Assembly: GCF_003367395.1 (NCBI RefSeq)
Contig: NZ_CP031417.1
Location: 5,481,501 to 5,545,500 of the forward strand
Origin: Pseudolabrys taiwanensis
GTDB lineage: Bacteria; Pseudomonadota; Alphaproteobacteria; Rhizobiales; Xanthobacteraceae
DNA: 64,000 bases
Direction of reading: 5' to 3'
Part shown: positions 27,117 through 36,881 of the stretch, in pieces
Numbering within the stretch: the first letter of the stretch is position 1
How the letters are laid out: each line of letters opens with the position of its first letter
Translations under genes and position numbers: made by a program
Notes under the pieces: model-generated
Told to the model about the DNA's origin: nothing
Seen by the model: the letters and a program-made list of their open reading frames with translations, nothing else
Databases searched by the model: none

Positions 27117-30100
27117 GAGCGGCGCGCCGCGGCAGGACCACCGGCTTCGCTGACACCTTCGGCTTAGTGGCGGGGCGTTCCGGCCGCGTCTGCGGCACCG
27201 GCACCGTCCGTTTGACATCGGACATTGCCTCCGCCTGCGCCGGGGTGGCGGTGCGCAATGGCTGCGCCGGCATCGCCGCCGGCTGCGGAGCGGGAGCAGG
27301 CGCCGGCGCCGCGCTGGCGACCGGCGCAAACGTCTCAGGCGAATAGGCGTAGGCGTTGTACTGGTTGCTGCGGATCGGCGCGTTGAGATCCTGGATGATG
27401 CGGTCGCCCTCGCGCCGGTTCTCGTAGCTGGCGCTCCGCCCCGTGGTATTCAGCGCATAGACCGGCCTTTCCGCCGGCGCGGCGTCGCCGGCGACGACGC
27501 CACGGTCGAAATCGCGGCGGTCGTAAGCGGCGAGGCCGCGATCGGCGAACGCGGTCGAGAAATTCGGATTGAGCTTGATCGCCGCGTTCATGTCGCGCGT
27601 TGCATGCTCGTAGTCGCGCTTGTCGTATTGCGCGATGCCGCGGTTATAGAGGGCGAGCGCAAAGTTCGGCTGGATCGCCAGCGCCTGCGTGTAATCGGCG
27701 ACCGCACGGTCGAAATCGCCACGGTTGCGATAGGCAAAGCCGCGGTTGTTGTAGGCGCGCGCGTTCTTTGGGTCGAGCCGGATCGCTTGGCTGAAGTCGG
27801 CGATGGCTGGGTCGAACGCGTTCTTGGCGTCGTAGGCAAGGCCGCGCGCATTGTAGGCGGCGGCGAAATTGCCGTCGAGTTTCAAGGCGGCGTCGAAGTC
27901 GCGGATGGCTGAATCGAGTTCGCGCTTCTCGACATAGGCATTGGCGCGGTTGAAATAAGCCATGGTGTAGTTGGCGTTGAGCTTGATCGCCTCGCTGAAG
28001 TCGGCAATGGCGCGGTCGACCTCGCCTTTGTTGCGATAGGCAAAGCCGCGGTTGTTGAACGCCACCGCGTTGTCCGGCGCGAGCTTGAGCGCGGCCGAGA
28101 AGTCGGCGATGGCGCGGTCGTCGTCTCCCTTCAGGCCATAGGCCGTGCCGCGGTTATGCAGCGCCGTCGCCGATTGTGGATCGAGCCGCACCGCCTGCTC
28201 GGCATCGGCCAGCGCGCGGTCAAGATCGCCCTTCATGCGGTAGGCGATGCCACGATTGTCGTAAGCGGCAGCGTTCTTGCCGTCGAGCTTGATCGCCTGG
28301 CTGAAATCGGCGGCGGCGCGGTCGAAGTCGCGCTTGTCGCGGAAGGCGAGGCCGCGCAGGAAATAGGCGTCTTCGTTGCCCGGGTCGAGGCGCACGGCGT
28401 CGCTGAAATCGGCGATGGCGCGGTCGAGATCGTTCTTCTCCGCGAGGGCCCGGCCGCGCTGGTAGAAGGCAACGGCGAGTTTCGCGTCGAGCTTCGCCGC
28501 TTCGCCGAAATCCGCAATGGCGCGGTCGATGTCGCCCTTGAGGCGGAACGCCACGCCGCGATTGTAGAACGCAAGCGCGTTGCGCGGATCGCGCTTGAGG
28601 CTCTCCGAAAAATCGGCGACGGCCCGTTCGGCGTCGCCTTTGGCGCCGTAGCTCAACGCGCGTTCGTAGAACGCCGCGACGTAATCGGGGCGCAGCTTGA
28701 GAGCGCTGTCGAAATCGGTGATGGCGCGGTCGTATTCGCGCCGCGCAGCCAAGGCGGTGGCGCGACCGAAGTAGGCGACTGTGTAGTTCGGTTTCAGGCG
28801 TAGCGCCTGGTCGAAGCTCTGGATGGCGCGGTCGAGATCGCGCTTCTCGCGATAGGCGAGACCACGGTTGTAGAACGCAATGGCGTTGCCTGCGTCGAGC
28901 TTCACCGCCTGTTCGAAATCGGCGAGGGCGCGGTCGATCTCGCTCTTGGCGGCATAAGCGACGCCGCGGTCGTTGAACGCCTGGGCGTAGCCGGGGTTGA
29001 GCTTCAGCGCCTGCGTCAGATCGGCCACGGCGCGGTCGAAATCCCGCCGGTTGGCATGGGCATTGGCGCGGTTGTTGAGCGCCGCCGAGTCCGCCGGGTT
29101 CAGCTTGAGAGCGCTGTCGTAATCGCCGATGGCGGCGGCGTAGTCGCTCTTGTCGTAGCGCGCATTGCCACGGTTGTAGAAAGCGGCGGCGTAGCTGGCG
29201 TTGAGCTTGATCGCCTGATCGTAGTCGGCGATGGCGCGGTCGATCTGGCCACGGCCGGAGGCGACGATGGCGCGGTTGTTGTAGGTTGCCGCGTATTGCG
29301 CATCGAGGGCGGCGGCCTGATTGAAGTCGGCGAGCGCGCGATCGCTCTCGCCCTTCAGGCCGTAGGCGATGCCGCGATCGTTGTACGCCATCGCGTCCTT
29401 GGCGTTGAGGCGGATGCCTTGCGTCAGGTCGGTGGCCGCCTTCTCGTAGTCGCCCTTAGCGGCGAAGGTCTTGCCGCGCGCGGTGAGAGCGGCGGCAAGC
29501 GAACCATCGAGCCGCAGCGCCTGATCGAAATCGGCAATGGCGCGATCGTAGTCGCCGCGGGCATGTTGCGCGAGGCCGCGATTGTAGAAGGCCGAGGCGT
29601 TCTTCGGATCGAGCTTGAGGGCCTGTTCGAAATCGGCGATGGCGCGGTCATAGTCCTCGCTTTCGAAGCGAGCCACGCCACGGTCGAAGTAGGCCATCGA
29701 GTCCTTTGGATTGAGCTTGACCGCTTGGTCGAAGTTGGTAATGGCGCGGCCATAGTCTCGCTTCTGGGCGAAAGCGTTGCCGCGATTGAAGTAGGCGGCG
29801 GCAAAATTGGGGTAGATCTTGATGGCGCGGTCGAAGTCGGCGAGCGCGCGATCCACCTCCTTTTTCGCGGCGAGCTGGATGCCCCGGTCGTTGTAGGCCA
29901 GCGCGAAGATCGGGCTCACTTTGATGGTGGCGGGCAGGTCGGCTTCGCGGTCATAGCCACGCTGGCCGCGCACGACCTCGCCGCGCGGAGTCGGCGCGAC
30001 GGTGTAGTTAGGCACCAGCTTGGTGAGCGCTTCGAAGTCAGCGATGGCGCGGTCGACATCGCGCTTCTCGTAATAGGCCGCCGCGCGGTCGTGATAGGCG

Positions 30101-33100
30101 TAGACGTCCTTGGCGTCGAGTTTGATCGCCTGGCCGAGATCGGCAATGGCGCGGTCGAGATCGCCCTTGTCGAAATAGGTATTGCCGCGGTTGTAGAAGG
30201 CCGCCGCGTAGTTGGCGTTGAGCTTGATCGCAGCGCCGAAGTCGGCGATGGCCTTTTCGGTATCGCCCTTCGTCCGGTAAGCCAGGCCGCGGTTGTTCAG
30301 CGCCACCGCGTTGTTCGGCTCCAGCTTGAGCGCATGGTCGAAATCGGCGATGGCGCGCTCGGTATCGCCCTTGGCGCCATAGGCGATGGCTCGGTCGTAA
30401 TAGCCGCGCACGTAAGCCGGGTTCAGCTTGATCGCCTGATTGAGGTCGGCGATGGCACGGTCATAGTCATGTTTGTCGACGTAGGCGTTGCCGCGGTTGG
30501 ACAGAGCCAACGCGAAGTTCGGGTCGAGCCGAGTGGCGGTGCTGAAGTCGGCGATGGCACGATCTGTGTCGTCCTTGGCGCGGTAGGCGAGGCCGCGATT
30601 GTTGTAGGCTGTGGCGAGCTGCGCATCGAGCCGGATTGCCTGGCTGAAATCGCCAATCGCACGGTCGTAGTCGCGCATATTGCTGTAAGCGAGCCCGCGC
30701 GCATTGAAAGCCTGCGCATTGGCCGGGTTGAGCTTAAGCACCTGGTCGAGGTCCTTGACGGCCCGCTCATGCTGGCCGAGGACACCGAGTGTTTCGCCGC
30801 GGTTGAATAGTGCTTGGACATAGCCGGAGTTGATGGCAATGGCGGCGTCGAAATCGCGCACGGCGCGGTCGAGCTGGCCCTTGGCCTTGTAGGCGAGGCC
30901 GCGGCTGTTGAGCGCCACGTCGTAATGCGGATTGGCCTTGATCGCGCTGTCGTAGTCCGCAATGGCGCGGTCGTATTCGCCGCGTTGCTGGTAGATGGCC
31001 CCGCGGTTGTTGAGCGCGGCCGCGAAATCGGGATCGAGCCTGATCGCCTGATCGAGATCGGCGATGGCGCGGGCGAGATCGCCCTTGCGCTGGTAGAGCA
31101 AGGCACGGCTGTTGAAGACACCGGCATAGTGCGGATTGAACTTGATCGCCTGCTCGTAGTCGAGGAGAGCGCGGTCGACCTTGCCGCGTAGCGCGTGCGT
31201 GTTGCCGCGTTCGGTGAAGGCGGCGGCGTATTTCGGATCGAGCTTGATCGCCTGGTCGTAATTCAGGATCGCCCGGTCGTAATCGCCCTTCTGCTGATAG
31301 GCGTTGCCGCGTTCGACGTAGCCGGCGGTGAATTTAGGATCGAGCTTCAGCGCCTGGTCGAAATCGGCGATGGCGCGGTCATAGTCCCGCCGTTCGCGAT
31401 AGGCCAGTGCGCGGCCGTTGGCAGCCATCACATTGCGCGGATCGAGCCGCATCGCCTGGCTCAGGTCGGCGATGGCACGGTCGTAGTCGCGGCGGGTATA
31501 GCGTGCCATGCCGCGCGTAAGATAGGCGGAGGCGAGATTGGGGTTGAGCCTGATGGCGGCTTCCAGATCCTGGAAGCCGTGCTCGTCGTCATTGACACTG
31601 AGATGGCAGGTCCCGCGCGCATTGAAGGCGTCGGCGTTCTTCGGATCGAGCGTCACCGCTTGGGAGAAATCGGCAATAGCGCGTGCGCAATCGCCCTTAT
31701 CCTTGTAGGCGAGGCCGCGATTGTAATAGGCACCGGCATAGTGCGGATTGATCTTGATCGCGCGCTCAAAGTCGGCGATGGCGCGGTCGAAGTCGCGCTT
31801 TTTCAGGAATGCGTCGCCGCGGTTGCTCAGCGCAGGAGCGAACTGCGGGTCGATGCGTAGCGCTTGGTCGTAGTCGGCGATGGCGCGATCGATGTCGCCC
31901 TTGGCCTCGTAGACGCGGCCGCGCGCGTCAAAGGCCGCGGTATAATCGGGCTTGATGTTGATCGCCTGATTGAGGCCCGAGATGGCGCGGTCGTGGTCGC
32001 GCTTGTCGGCGAGCGCCTTACCGTATTCGTACCAGGCATTGGCGTTGTTGCCGTCGGCCTTGATCGACTGTTCGAAGTCGGCCAGCGCCCGGTCGAGATC
32101 GCCGCCGGCGCGGTAAGCGAGACCGCGATTGTAGTAGGCGAGCGCGTGTTTGGGGTCGAGGCGAAGGGCCTGGCTGAAATCGCCGATCGCGCGCTCGTCC
32201 TGACCCTTGCTGCGCAGGGCCAGCGCGCGGTTGTAGTAGGCCACGGCGTTTTTGCCGTCGATCTTGATCGACTGGTCGAAGTCGGCGATGGCGCGGTCGG
32301 TTTCACCGCGCGCGGCATAGGTCACGCCGCGATTGTACCAGGATAGCGCATCCTTCGGATCGAGCTTGATGGCTTGCGACAGATCGCGCAGTGCCTTGTC
32401 GTAATCGCGCTTCTCGAAATACGAGACGCCGCGGTCGTAATAAGCGAGCGCGTATTGGTCGTCGAGACGGATGGCCTGATCGTAGTTGGCGATGGCGCGG
32501 TCGTAATCGCGCTTGTCGTAATAGGCATTGCCGCGGTTGTAGTAGGCCAGCACGTAGCTCGTGTTGAGCAGGACGGCCTGGTCGTAGTCTTTGATGGCGC
32601 GGTCGGTTTCGCCGCGATCGCGGTAAGCGCGGCCGCGGTTATTGTAGGCGAGGGCATCCCGCGGATCGAGCAGGATGGCCTGGTCGAAGTCCTGGATAGC
32701 GCGATCCGACATGCCCTTCGCGGCATAGGCGATGCCGCGGTCGTTGAGCGCCAGGATGAAGTCCGGCTTGAGTTTGATGGCCTGGTCGAGATCCTGGATC
32801 GCGCGCTCATAGTCGCGCAGTTCGCGGTAGGCGAGGCCACGGGCGTGCCAAGCCACGGAGTCGGTGGCGTTGAGCTTGATGGCGCGGTCGTAATCGGGAA
32901 TGGCGCGGTCGGGCTCCCCCTTGGCACGGAAAGCCATGCCGCGATTGTAGAAGGCCAGCGCGGAGTTCGGATTGAGCTTGATCGCCTGCGACAGCACATC
33001 GATCGTGCGTTCGTAGTCGCGCCGGCCGTAATAGATGTGGCTCAAGGTCTCGAAGATCGTGTAGTTGCGCTTCTCGTAGCGGACCGCGGCTTCGAGATCC

Positions 33101-33462
33101 TGCAGCGCGCGATCGGACTCGCCGCGGTCGCGATAGGCCATGCCGCGGTTGAAGAGCGCTTCGCCGTTCTTGCCGTCGAGCTTGATCGCCTCGCCGAAGT
33201 CGCGGATCGCGTTTTCGCTGTCGCCTTTGGCGCGGTATGCGCGGCCGCGATTGACGTAGGCGTCCGTCTTCTTCGGCTTGGTTGTGGACTTGAAATCGAT
33301 GACGGCGGTGCAGGCGGCGATGCGCTGATCGGGCGCGACGTCATCCTTGCTCTCGCATTGCTTGATCTGCTCACGCGTGAGGGCGAATGCGGGCGTGGCT
33401 GCGAACGATATCAGCGTCGCAGCGGTCAGTCCGACAACGTAATGCCGCACTTCCCAGGTCAT
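27058..33462 (-). CDS. Giant secreted tetratricopeptide-repeat protein (about 56 TPR units)
   Basis: 2134 residues from ATG 33462 (MTWEVRHYVVGL, ribosome site GAGG); a GTG at 33498 is less likely. A Sec signal covers about residues 1-28 (ending PAFA), so the protein is exported. A short Cys-containing segment (QCESKD, AACTAVI) precedes an almost unbroken array of 34-residue TPR units from about residue 66 to 1968. The consensus is AYYNRGLAYRxKGDxDRAI followed by xDFxQAIKLDP. I count 56 units plus a broken 57th; the unit near PTPRGEVVRGQRG is degenerate. The C-terminus is Pro/Ala/Arg-rich. A typical solenoid scaffold makes one superhelix turn per 7-8 repeats, so about seven turns here. No enzyme domain is seen. 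It stands alone, convergent with cysG. Function unknown. Confidence 0.93.
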   Translation of the reverse strand: MTWEVRHYVVGLTAATLISFAATPAFALTREQIKQCESKDDVAPDQRIAACTAVIDFKSTTKPKKTDAYVNRGRAYRAKGDSENAIRDFGEAIKLDGKNGEALFNRGMAYRDRGESDRALQDLEAAVRYEKRNYTIFETLSHIYYGRRDYERTIDVLSQAIKLNPNSALAFYNRGMAFRAKGEPDRAIPDYDRAIKLNATDSVAWHARGLAYRELRDYERAIQDLDQAIKLKPDFILALNDRGIAYAAKGMSDRAIQDFDQAILLDPRDALAYNNRGRAYRDRGETDRAIKDYDQAVLLNTSYVLAYYNRGNAYYDKRDYDRAIANYDQAIRLDDQYALAYYDRGVSYFEKRDYDKALRDLSQAIKLDPKDALSWYNRGVTYAARGETDRAIADFDQSIKIDGKNAVAYYNRALALRSKGQDERAIGDFSQALRLDPKHALAYYNRGLAYRAGGDLDRALADFEQSIKADGNNANAWYEYGKALADKRDHDRAISGLNQAINIKPDYTAAFDARGRVYEAKGDIDRAIADYDQALRIDPQFAPALSNRGDAFLKKRDFDRAIADFERAIKINPHYAGAYYNRGLAYKDKGDCARAIADFSQAVTLDPKNADAFNARGTCHLSVNDDEHGFQDLEAAIRLNPNLASAYLTRGMARYTRRDYDRAIADLSQAMRLDPRNVMAANGRALAYRERRDYDRAIADFDQALKLDPKFTAGYVERGNAYQQKGDYDRAILNYDQAIKLDPKYAAAFTERGNTHALRGKVDRALLDYEQAIKFNPHYAGVFNSRALLYQRKGDLARAIADLDQAIRLDPDFAAALNNRGAIYQQRGEYDRAIADYDSAIKANPHYDVALNSRGLAYKAKGQLDRAVRDFDAAIAINSGYVQALFNRGETLGVLGQHERAVKDLDQVLKLNPANAQAFNARGLAYSNMRDYDRAIGDFSQAIRLDAQLATAYNNRGLAYRAKDDTDRAIADFSTATRLDPNFALALSNRGNAYVDKHDYDRAIADLNQAIKLNPAYVRGYYDRAIAYGAKGDTERAIADFDHALKLEPNNAVALNNRGLAYRTKGDTEKAIADFGAAIKLNANYAAAFYNRGNTYFDKGDLDRAIADLGQAIKLDAKDVYAYHDRAAAYYEKRDVDRAIADFEALTKLVPNYTVAPTPRGEVVRGQRGYDREADLPATIKVSPIFALAYNDRGIQLAAKKEVDRALADFDRAIKIYPNFAAAYFNRGNAFAQKRDYGRAITNFDQAVKLNPKDSMAYFDRGVARFESEDYDRAIADFEQALKLDPKNASAFYNRGLAQHARGDYDRAIADFDQALRLDGSLAAALTARGKTFAAKGDYEKAATDLTQGIRLNAKDAMAYNDRGIAYGLKGESDRALADFNQAAALDAQYAATYNNRAIVASGRGQIDRAIADYDQAIKLNASYAAAFYNRGNARYDKSDYAAAIGDYDSALKLNPADSAALNNRANAHANRRDFDRAVADLTQALKLNPGYAQAFNDRGVAYAAKSEIDRALADFEQAVKLDAGNAIAFYNRGLAYREKRDLDRAIQSFDQALRLKPNYTVAYFGRATALAARREYDRAITDFDSALKLRPDYVAAFYERALSYGAKGDAERAVADFSESLKRDPRNALAFYNRGVAFRLKGDIDRAIADFGEAAKLDAKLAVAFYQRGRALAEKNDLDRAIADFSDAVRLDPGNEDAYFLRGLAFRDKRDFDRAAADFSQAIKLDGKNAAAYDNRGIAYRMKGDLDRALADAEQAVRLDPQSATALHNRGTAYGLKGDDDRAIADFSAALKLAPDNAVAFNNRGFAYRNKGEVDRAIADFSEAIKLNANYTMAYFNRANAYVEKRELDSAIRDFDAALKLDGNFAAAYNARGLAYDAKNAFDPAIADFSQAIRLDPKNARAYNNRGFAYRNRGDFDRAVADYTQALAIQPNFALALYNRGIAQYDKRDYEHATRDMNAAIKLNPNFSTAFADRGLAAYDRRDFDRGVVAGDAAPAERPVYALNTTGRSASYENRREGDRIIQDLNAPIRSNQYNAYAYSPETFAPVASAAPAPAPAPQPAAMPAQPLRTATPAQAEAMSDVKRTVPVPQTRPERPATKPKVSAKPVVLPRRAALSRAAAVPLRPAKPLLRRR
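27559..33267 (-). repeat. Tandem 102-bp repeats coding for the TPR array
   Basis: About 56 diverged in-frame copies of a 102-base unit (34 codons). Recurrent plus-strand strings such as GCGATGGCGCGGTCG mark the DRAIAD core of each unit. Units differ enough that this is an old, diverged array rather than a recent expansion. The repeat phase leaves several long frames open on the opposite strand; these are artefacts. Confidence 0.9.
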
Positions 33463-33656
33463 GCCGCCTCGTCGCGCCAGTTTGCGAGTGTTCGGCACCG
33501 CGCATGCGATAGCCGCTCATTGGCGAACGTGGTGGTAAGTGTGCATTTCGCGCCATGCACGTCGAGAGGTTGCCGGAGTTAACATTAACCCGCCAGCGTT
33601 GCGTTAAGCACGCTTGTTAGGAGATGCCGCGGCGATCAACCGCGCGGACAAGCAAC

Positions 33657-33682
33657 AAAAAAGCGCCCGACGATGGACGCTT
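33657..33682 (-). terminator. Rho-independent terminator after the CHAP-domain gene
   Basis: On the minus strand AAGCGTCC, a 6-base loop and GGGCGCTT form an 8-bp stem with one G-U pair, followed by a T-run (TTTTTTG). It lies 25 bp downstream of the stop at 33707. Confidence 0.75.
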
Positions 33683-33706
33683 CGAAAGTCAACGTGGTGC
33701 GCGGCG

Positions 33707-34294
33707 TTATTGCCTGGCCATCGCCGCGGCGCGCGCAGCCGCCGCCATGTCCTCGAGCACGTAATCGGGCGGCATCACGTAAGCCAGCACCTTGTGTTTC
33801 GGATAGACCGACTGCGTCACGGTCGGACCGTGGTTGCCGGAGACGACGATCGGATTGCCTTGGCCGTCGGTGCCGCGCACGACGCCGACATGGCCGTTGT
33901 TCGGTCCCTTGCGCCACATGATGGCGATGGCGCCGACGCGCGGGCCGTCGAGCTTCTTGCCGTACTGCAGGAACGAGCGCGCGGCGCGCGACGACGTGCC
34001 CTTGGCGCCGGCCTTCTTGAACACGAAGTTCATGAAGTCGGCGCACCAAAGTTGCGTCGGCAGACCGAGTTGCTTGGCGGTGCGGCCGCGCCAACGCAGC
34101 GCTTCCAGCAGCACCATCGCGGCGCCGGGCACCTGAGCCGCGGCCTCCGCCGCGTCCGAGCGGCTGCGGGTGATGGTCTCGACCGGCTCGGTGTTGGCGA
34201 AGCGGTCGTTTTGCCGGTTGCCGGTGGCGTGCGCCGGCACGATCGCGCCGGCGATGAAAACACTCGTGATCAGGACCGCAATTGGCCGCTTCAT
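33707..34294 (-). CDS. Secreted CHAP/NlpC-P60-like peptidase (TIGR02594 type)
   Basis: 195 residues. A Sec signal occupies the first 25 or so (MKRPIAVLITSVFIAG to AHA). The catalytic region has LWCADFMNFVFKKAG with the nucleophile Cys, and NNGHVGVVRGTDGQGNPIVVSGNHG with His and a polar partner; this is the order of CHAP/NlpC-P60 cysteine peptidases acting on peptidoglycan or peptides. The start ATG 34294 has GGGAGCGAAGAC upstream; the frame runs 49 codons further without support. It is flanked by its own terminator. The substrate is not readable from sequence. Confidence 0.8.
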   Translation of the reverse strand: MKRPIAVLITSVFIAGAIVPAHATGNRQNDRFANTEPVETITRSRSDAAEAAAQVPGAAMVLLEALRWRGRTAKQLGLPTQLWCADFMNFVFKKAGAKGTSSRAARSFLQYGKKLDGPRVGAIAIMWRKGPNNGHVGVVRGTDGQGNPIVVSGNHGPTVTQSVYPKHKVLAYVMPPDYVLEDMAAAARAAAMARQ

Positions 34295-34540
34295 GTCTTC
34301 GCTCCCGTCCGCTTGGCCGGACGAGATCCCCCTCATCGTAGCCGTCTCTGTCGCCGGTCGCGGGGTGCCGGCCATAGCGGCGCCCCAAGACCGTCTTTTG
34401 GGGGCATTTTTTCCAAGCTCGCACAAAGCGAGCAAGACCATGACGCGCGAAGTGCCTATTCACGTCATTTTAGGGTTAATAGGTGTCAGCATTTGCTGTC
34501 GGATAAATCGGCGAAAGTACCGCTGAATCAGGCCCTTGCC

Positions 34541-35341
34541 TCAGTTGGGCTTGTAGCGGATCGGGACGCTGATCGAGATGTTCGCGCCGGGCTTCTCCGG
34601 CGGCGGCGGCGGCAACGGCGACGCGCGTGCAACCAGGGCGAGTGCGGCATGGTCGAGCGCGCTCGATCCGGACGAGCGTATGATACGGGCGCCGTGAACG
34701 CTGCCGCTGCGGTCGATCGAGAAGGCGAGCTGCACGATGCCGCTGTCGCCGCCGCCGTCGCTCGGATAGCGCTTGTAGCGTTCGAGGTGCGAGAAGAGCT
34801 GCGACATCCAGCTCGGCACGGCATTGGGATTGCCGTTGGCGCCGGGCGAGGGTGCCGCGGCGCGGTCGGCACGGTTCTCCGCGCTTGAGGGCGTGCGGGC
34901 GACGCTCGCGGTTTTCCGCGGCTTGGGCTTCTTGTGCTCTTTCGGCTTTTCCGGCTTCGGCGGCGGCATCACCGCCAGCTCCGGAGTCGGACTCTTGTCC
35001 GGTGGCTGCTCGACCTTCTCCGGCGGCTTTTCCTGCTCGGGTTCGGGCTCGACCTTGGTTTCTTCGATCGGCTTTTCCGGCTGTGGATCGGGCTCGATCA
35101 CCTCTTTGCTTTCGACTTGATCGGGCGGCGCATCGGTCGGCGTCGTCGTCGGCGCGACCGCCATCGGCGCGAGGTCGATCATGATCGCGGGCGGATTGGG
35201 CAGCAACGCGTTGTCGTCGGTCCAGCGCGCGAGCAAGGCGGCCGCGCCCGCGCCATGAAAGCCGAGCGCCAGCGCGAAGCACACACCCCAGCGCGCCGCG
35301 CCCGAACGGCGAAACCACGAGGAGAGAGGCCCGTCCGTCAT
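34541..35341 (-). CDS. tonB: TonB energy transducer
   Basis: 266 residues. A cytoplasmic N-terminus and one membrane helix (about 17-38) are followed by a Pro/Glu/Lys-rich periplasmic spacer from about 50 to 150 (repeats such as PEPEQEKPPEK and KPEKPKEHKKPKPRK). The C-terminal TonB domain starts near 180 (HLERYKRYPSDGGGDSGIV) and ends IRYKPN. It couples the proton motive force to outer-membrane receptors such as the one at 38404. The start overlaps the exbD stop by ATGA, so exbB-exbD-tonB are one operon. Confidence 0.93.
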   Translation of the reverse strand: MTDGPLSSWFRRSGAARWGVCFALALGFHGAGAAALLARWTDDNALLPNPPAIMIDLAPMAVAPTTTPTDAPPDQVESKEVIEPDPQPEKPIEETKVEPEPEQEKPPEKVEQPPDKSPTPELAVMPPPKPEKPKEHKKPKPRKTASVARTPSSAENRADRAAAPSPGANGNPNAVPSWMSQLFSHLERYKRYPSDGGGDSGIVQLAFSIDRSGSVHGARIIRSSGSSALDHAALALVARASPLPPPPPEKPGANISISVPIRYKPN

Positions 35342-35769
35342 GGCGCCGGCTTGTCCGCGCTATCGAGGCCGACCAGCGCGACATGCAGATAGCCGGCGCT
35401 GCGCAGGTCGTTCATCAGCGTCATCAGCTCGCCGTAGGGCACGGTCTTGTCGGCGCGCAGGAAGATGCGCTGCTGCTTGTCGCCATTGGTGGCGCCGTCG
35501 AGCGCAGAACCGATGCCGGCGCGGGCGACAGGCGTGTTCTCGAGCGCGATGCTCAGATCGGACTTCAGCGTCAGGAAGACCGGTTTGTCCGGCCGCTGCG
35601 TGCGTTCGGCGTTGGCCGAGGGCAGGTCGACCGCGACGTCCACCGTCGCCAGCGGCGCTGCGATCATGAAGATGATCAGCAACACCAGCATGACGTCGAT
35701 GAACGGCGTCACGTTGATCTCGTGGACCTCGCCGAGCTCGTCGCTGCCGTGATCGAGACGTACCGACAT
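35338..35769 (-). CDS. exbD: ExbD, TonB-system proton channel subunit
   Basis: 143 residues with the family N-terminus HEINVTPFIDVMLVLLIIFMI, which holds the conserved transmembrane Asp that carries protons in the ExbBD motor. A periplasmic domain follows (FLRADKTVPYGELMTLMNDL). It starts 19 bp after exbB and is ATGA-coupled to tonB. Confidence 0.95.
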   Translation of the reverse strand: MSVRLDHGSDELGEVHEINVTPFIDVMLVLLIIFMIAAPLATVDVAVDLPSANAERTQRPDKPVFLTLKSDLSIALENTPVARAGIGSALDGATNGDKQQRIFLRADKTVPYGELMTLMNDLRSAGYLHVALVGLDSADKPAP

Positions 35770-35788
35770 CGTTCTTTACTCGGCTCTG

Positions 35789-36871
35789 TTACTCGGCGGC
35801 GACGGCGCGGCGTGCCGCACGGGCAAAGGCGCCGCGGTCGAGGTCGCGGCTGACGATGCGCAGGATGGCGGCAGATGCGTCGGCGTGCTGAGCCCGGTAG
35901 CCCGCCGTCCAGCGCGAGAACATGTTGTACATCACCACTGCCGGAATGGCGGCGACCAGGCCGAGCGCCGTGGCGAGCAGCGCTTCGGCGATGCCGGGCG
36001 CAACGACGGCGAGATTGGTGGTCTGCGCTTTCGAGATGCCGATGAAGCTGTTCATGATGCCCCAGACGGTGCCGAACAAGCCGACGAAGGGGGCCGTGGC
36101 GCCGATGGTGGCGAGCACACCGGTGCCGCGGATCATCGCGCGGCTCGCCGCCGCTTCAAGCCGCTCGAGGCGCGAAGCGACGCGTTCCTTCACGCCGTCC
36201 GGCGAGAGGCTGTCGGCGGAAAGCTGCAATTCCGTGCTGGTGGCATCGACCAGGGCGCCAGCCGCGTTGCGGCGGCCCTGCAGGCGCTGCGTGACCTCAC
36301 TCCAGGTGCGCGCCTGATTGAGCGCATCGATGGCCCGCGCCATGCGCGCACGGGCGGACATCAGCTCGATGGCTTTGGCGAACCAGATCGTCCAGCTCAA
36401 CACTGAAGCGAAGACAAGACCAAGCATCACGCCCTTCACGACGATATCGGCCGCCATGAACATGCCGAGCGGGGACAGATCGCGCGGCAGATGGAGCGCA
36501 TCGGGCCCGGCGGCGTGCATCGGTTCAGGCGTGGGCGTTGCGGCAGGCGCCGAGGCGGGCGGCGGCGCCGGCTCGGAAGCCGTCGGTTGGGAAACCGGCG
36601 ATGCGTCGGTCGTTGCCGGGGCCGTGCCCGGTGCTCCGGTTGGTGGTGTGGTGGTCGTGACTGTGGGCGGCGCGGCGGTCGTGGGCGCGGGCGCGGGCGG
36701 CATCGCCGTCGTGGGCGCCGATTGTTGGACGGGCTGTTGGATCGGTGCTTGGGCCGGCGGCGGGCTTGGCGCCTGCGCCACGGCCATGGCGGGGAGCAAA
36801 AGACCAAAGGCGACAACGCCCGCGGTCAGCGGAGCACGAAACAAGCGACCCATGTCAGCACCGTCCTTCAT
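35789..36871 (-). CDS. exbB: ExbB, TonB-system motor subunit with long Pro/Ala-rich N-terminal extension
   Basis: 360 residues, longer than the classical 244-residue ExbB. A signal-like hydrophobic stretch (about 14-33) is followed by about 90 residues of Pro, Ala and Thr (PSPPPAQAPIQQPVQQ and similar), typical of alphaproteobacterial ExbB. The MotA/TolQ/ExbB core follows: one helix (VVKGVMLGLVFASVLSWTIW) and two more with IGATAPFVGLFGTVWGIMNSF and EALLATALGLVAAIPAVVMYN. A 31-base palindrome lies 11 bp upstream of the start and is a likely metal-regulator site. A second ATG at 36853 is possible. Confidence 0.94.
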   Translation of the reverse strand: MKDGADMGRLFRAPLTAGVVAFGLLLPAMAVAQAPSPPPAQAPIQQPVQQSAPTTAMPPAPAPTTAAPPTVTTTTPPTGAPGTAPATTDASPVSQPTASEPAPPPASAPAATPTPEPMHAAGPDALHLPRDLSPLGMFMAADIVVKGVMLGLVFASVLSWTIWFAKAIELMSARARMARAIDALNQARTWSEVTQRLQGRRNAAGALVDATSTELQLSADSLSPDGVKERVASRLERLEAAASRAMIRGTGVLATIGATAPFVGLFGTVWGIMNSFIGISKAQTTNLAVVAPGIAEALLATALGLVAAIPAVVMYNMFSRWTAGYRAQHADASAAILRIVSRDLDRGAFARAARRAVAAE

Positions 36872-36881
36872 TCCAAATCCG

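Noticed and set aside
27559..33267. CRISPR-like or satellite repeat array
   Set aside because: The 102-bp periodicity is in frame and codes for TPR units; there are no identical repeats separated by unique spacers.
27604..33582. Several long plus-strand open frames antisense to the TPR gene (for example 29056-30810 and 32374-33582)
   Set aside because: They are repeats of the type VVIGDGAVVIAL that arise because the TPR unit lacks stop codons in that phase. They have no ribosome sites, families or independent composition.
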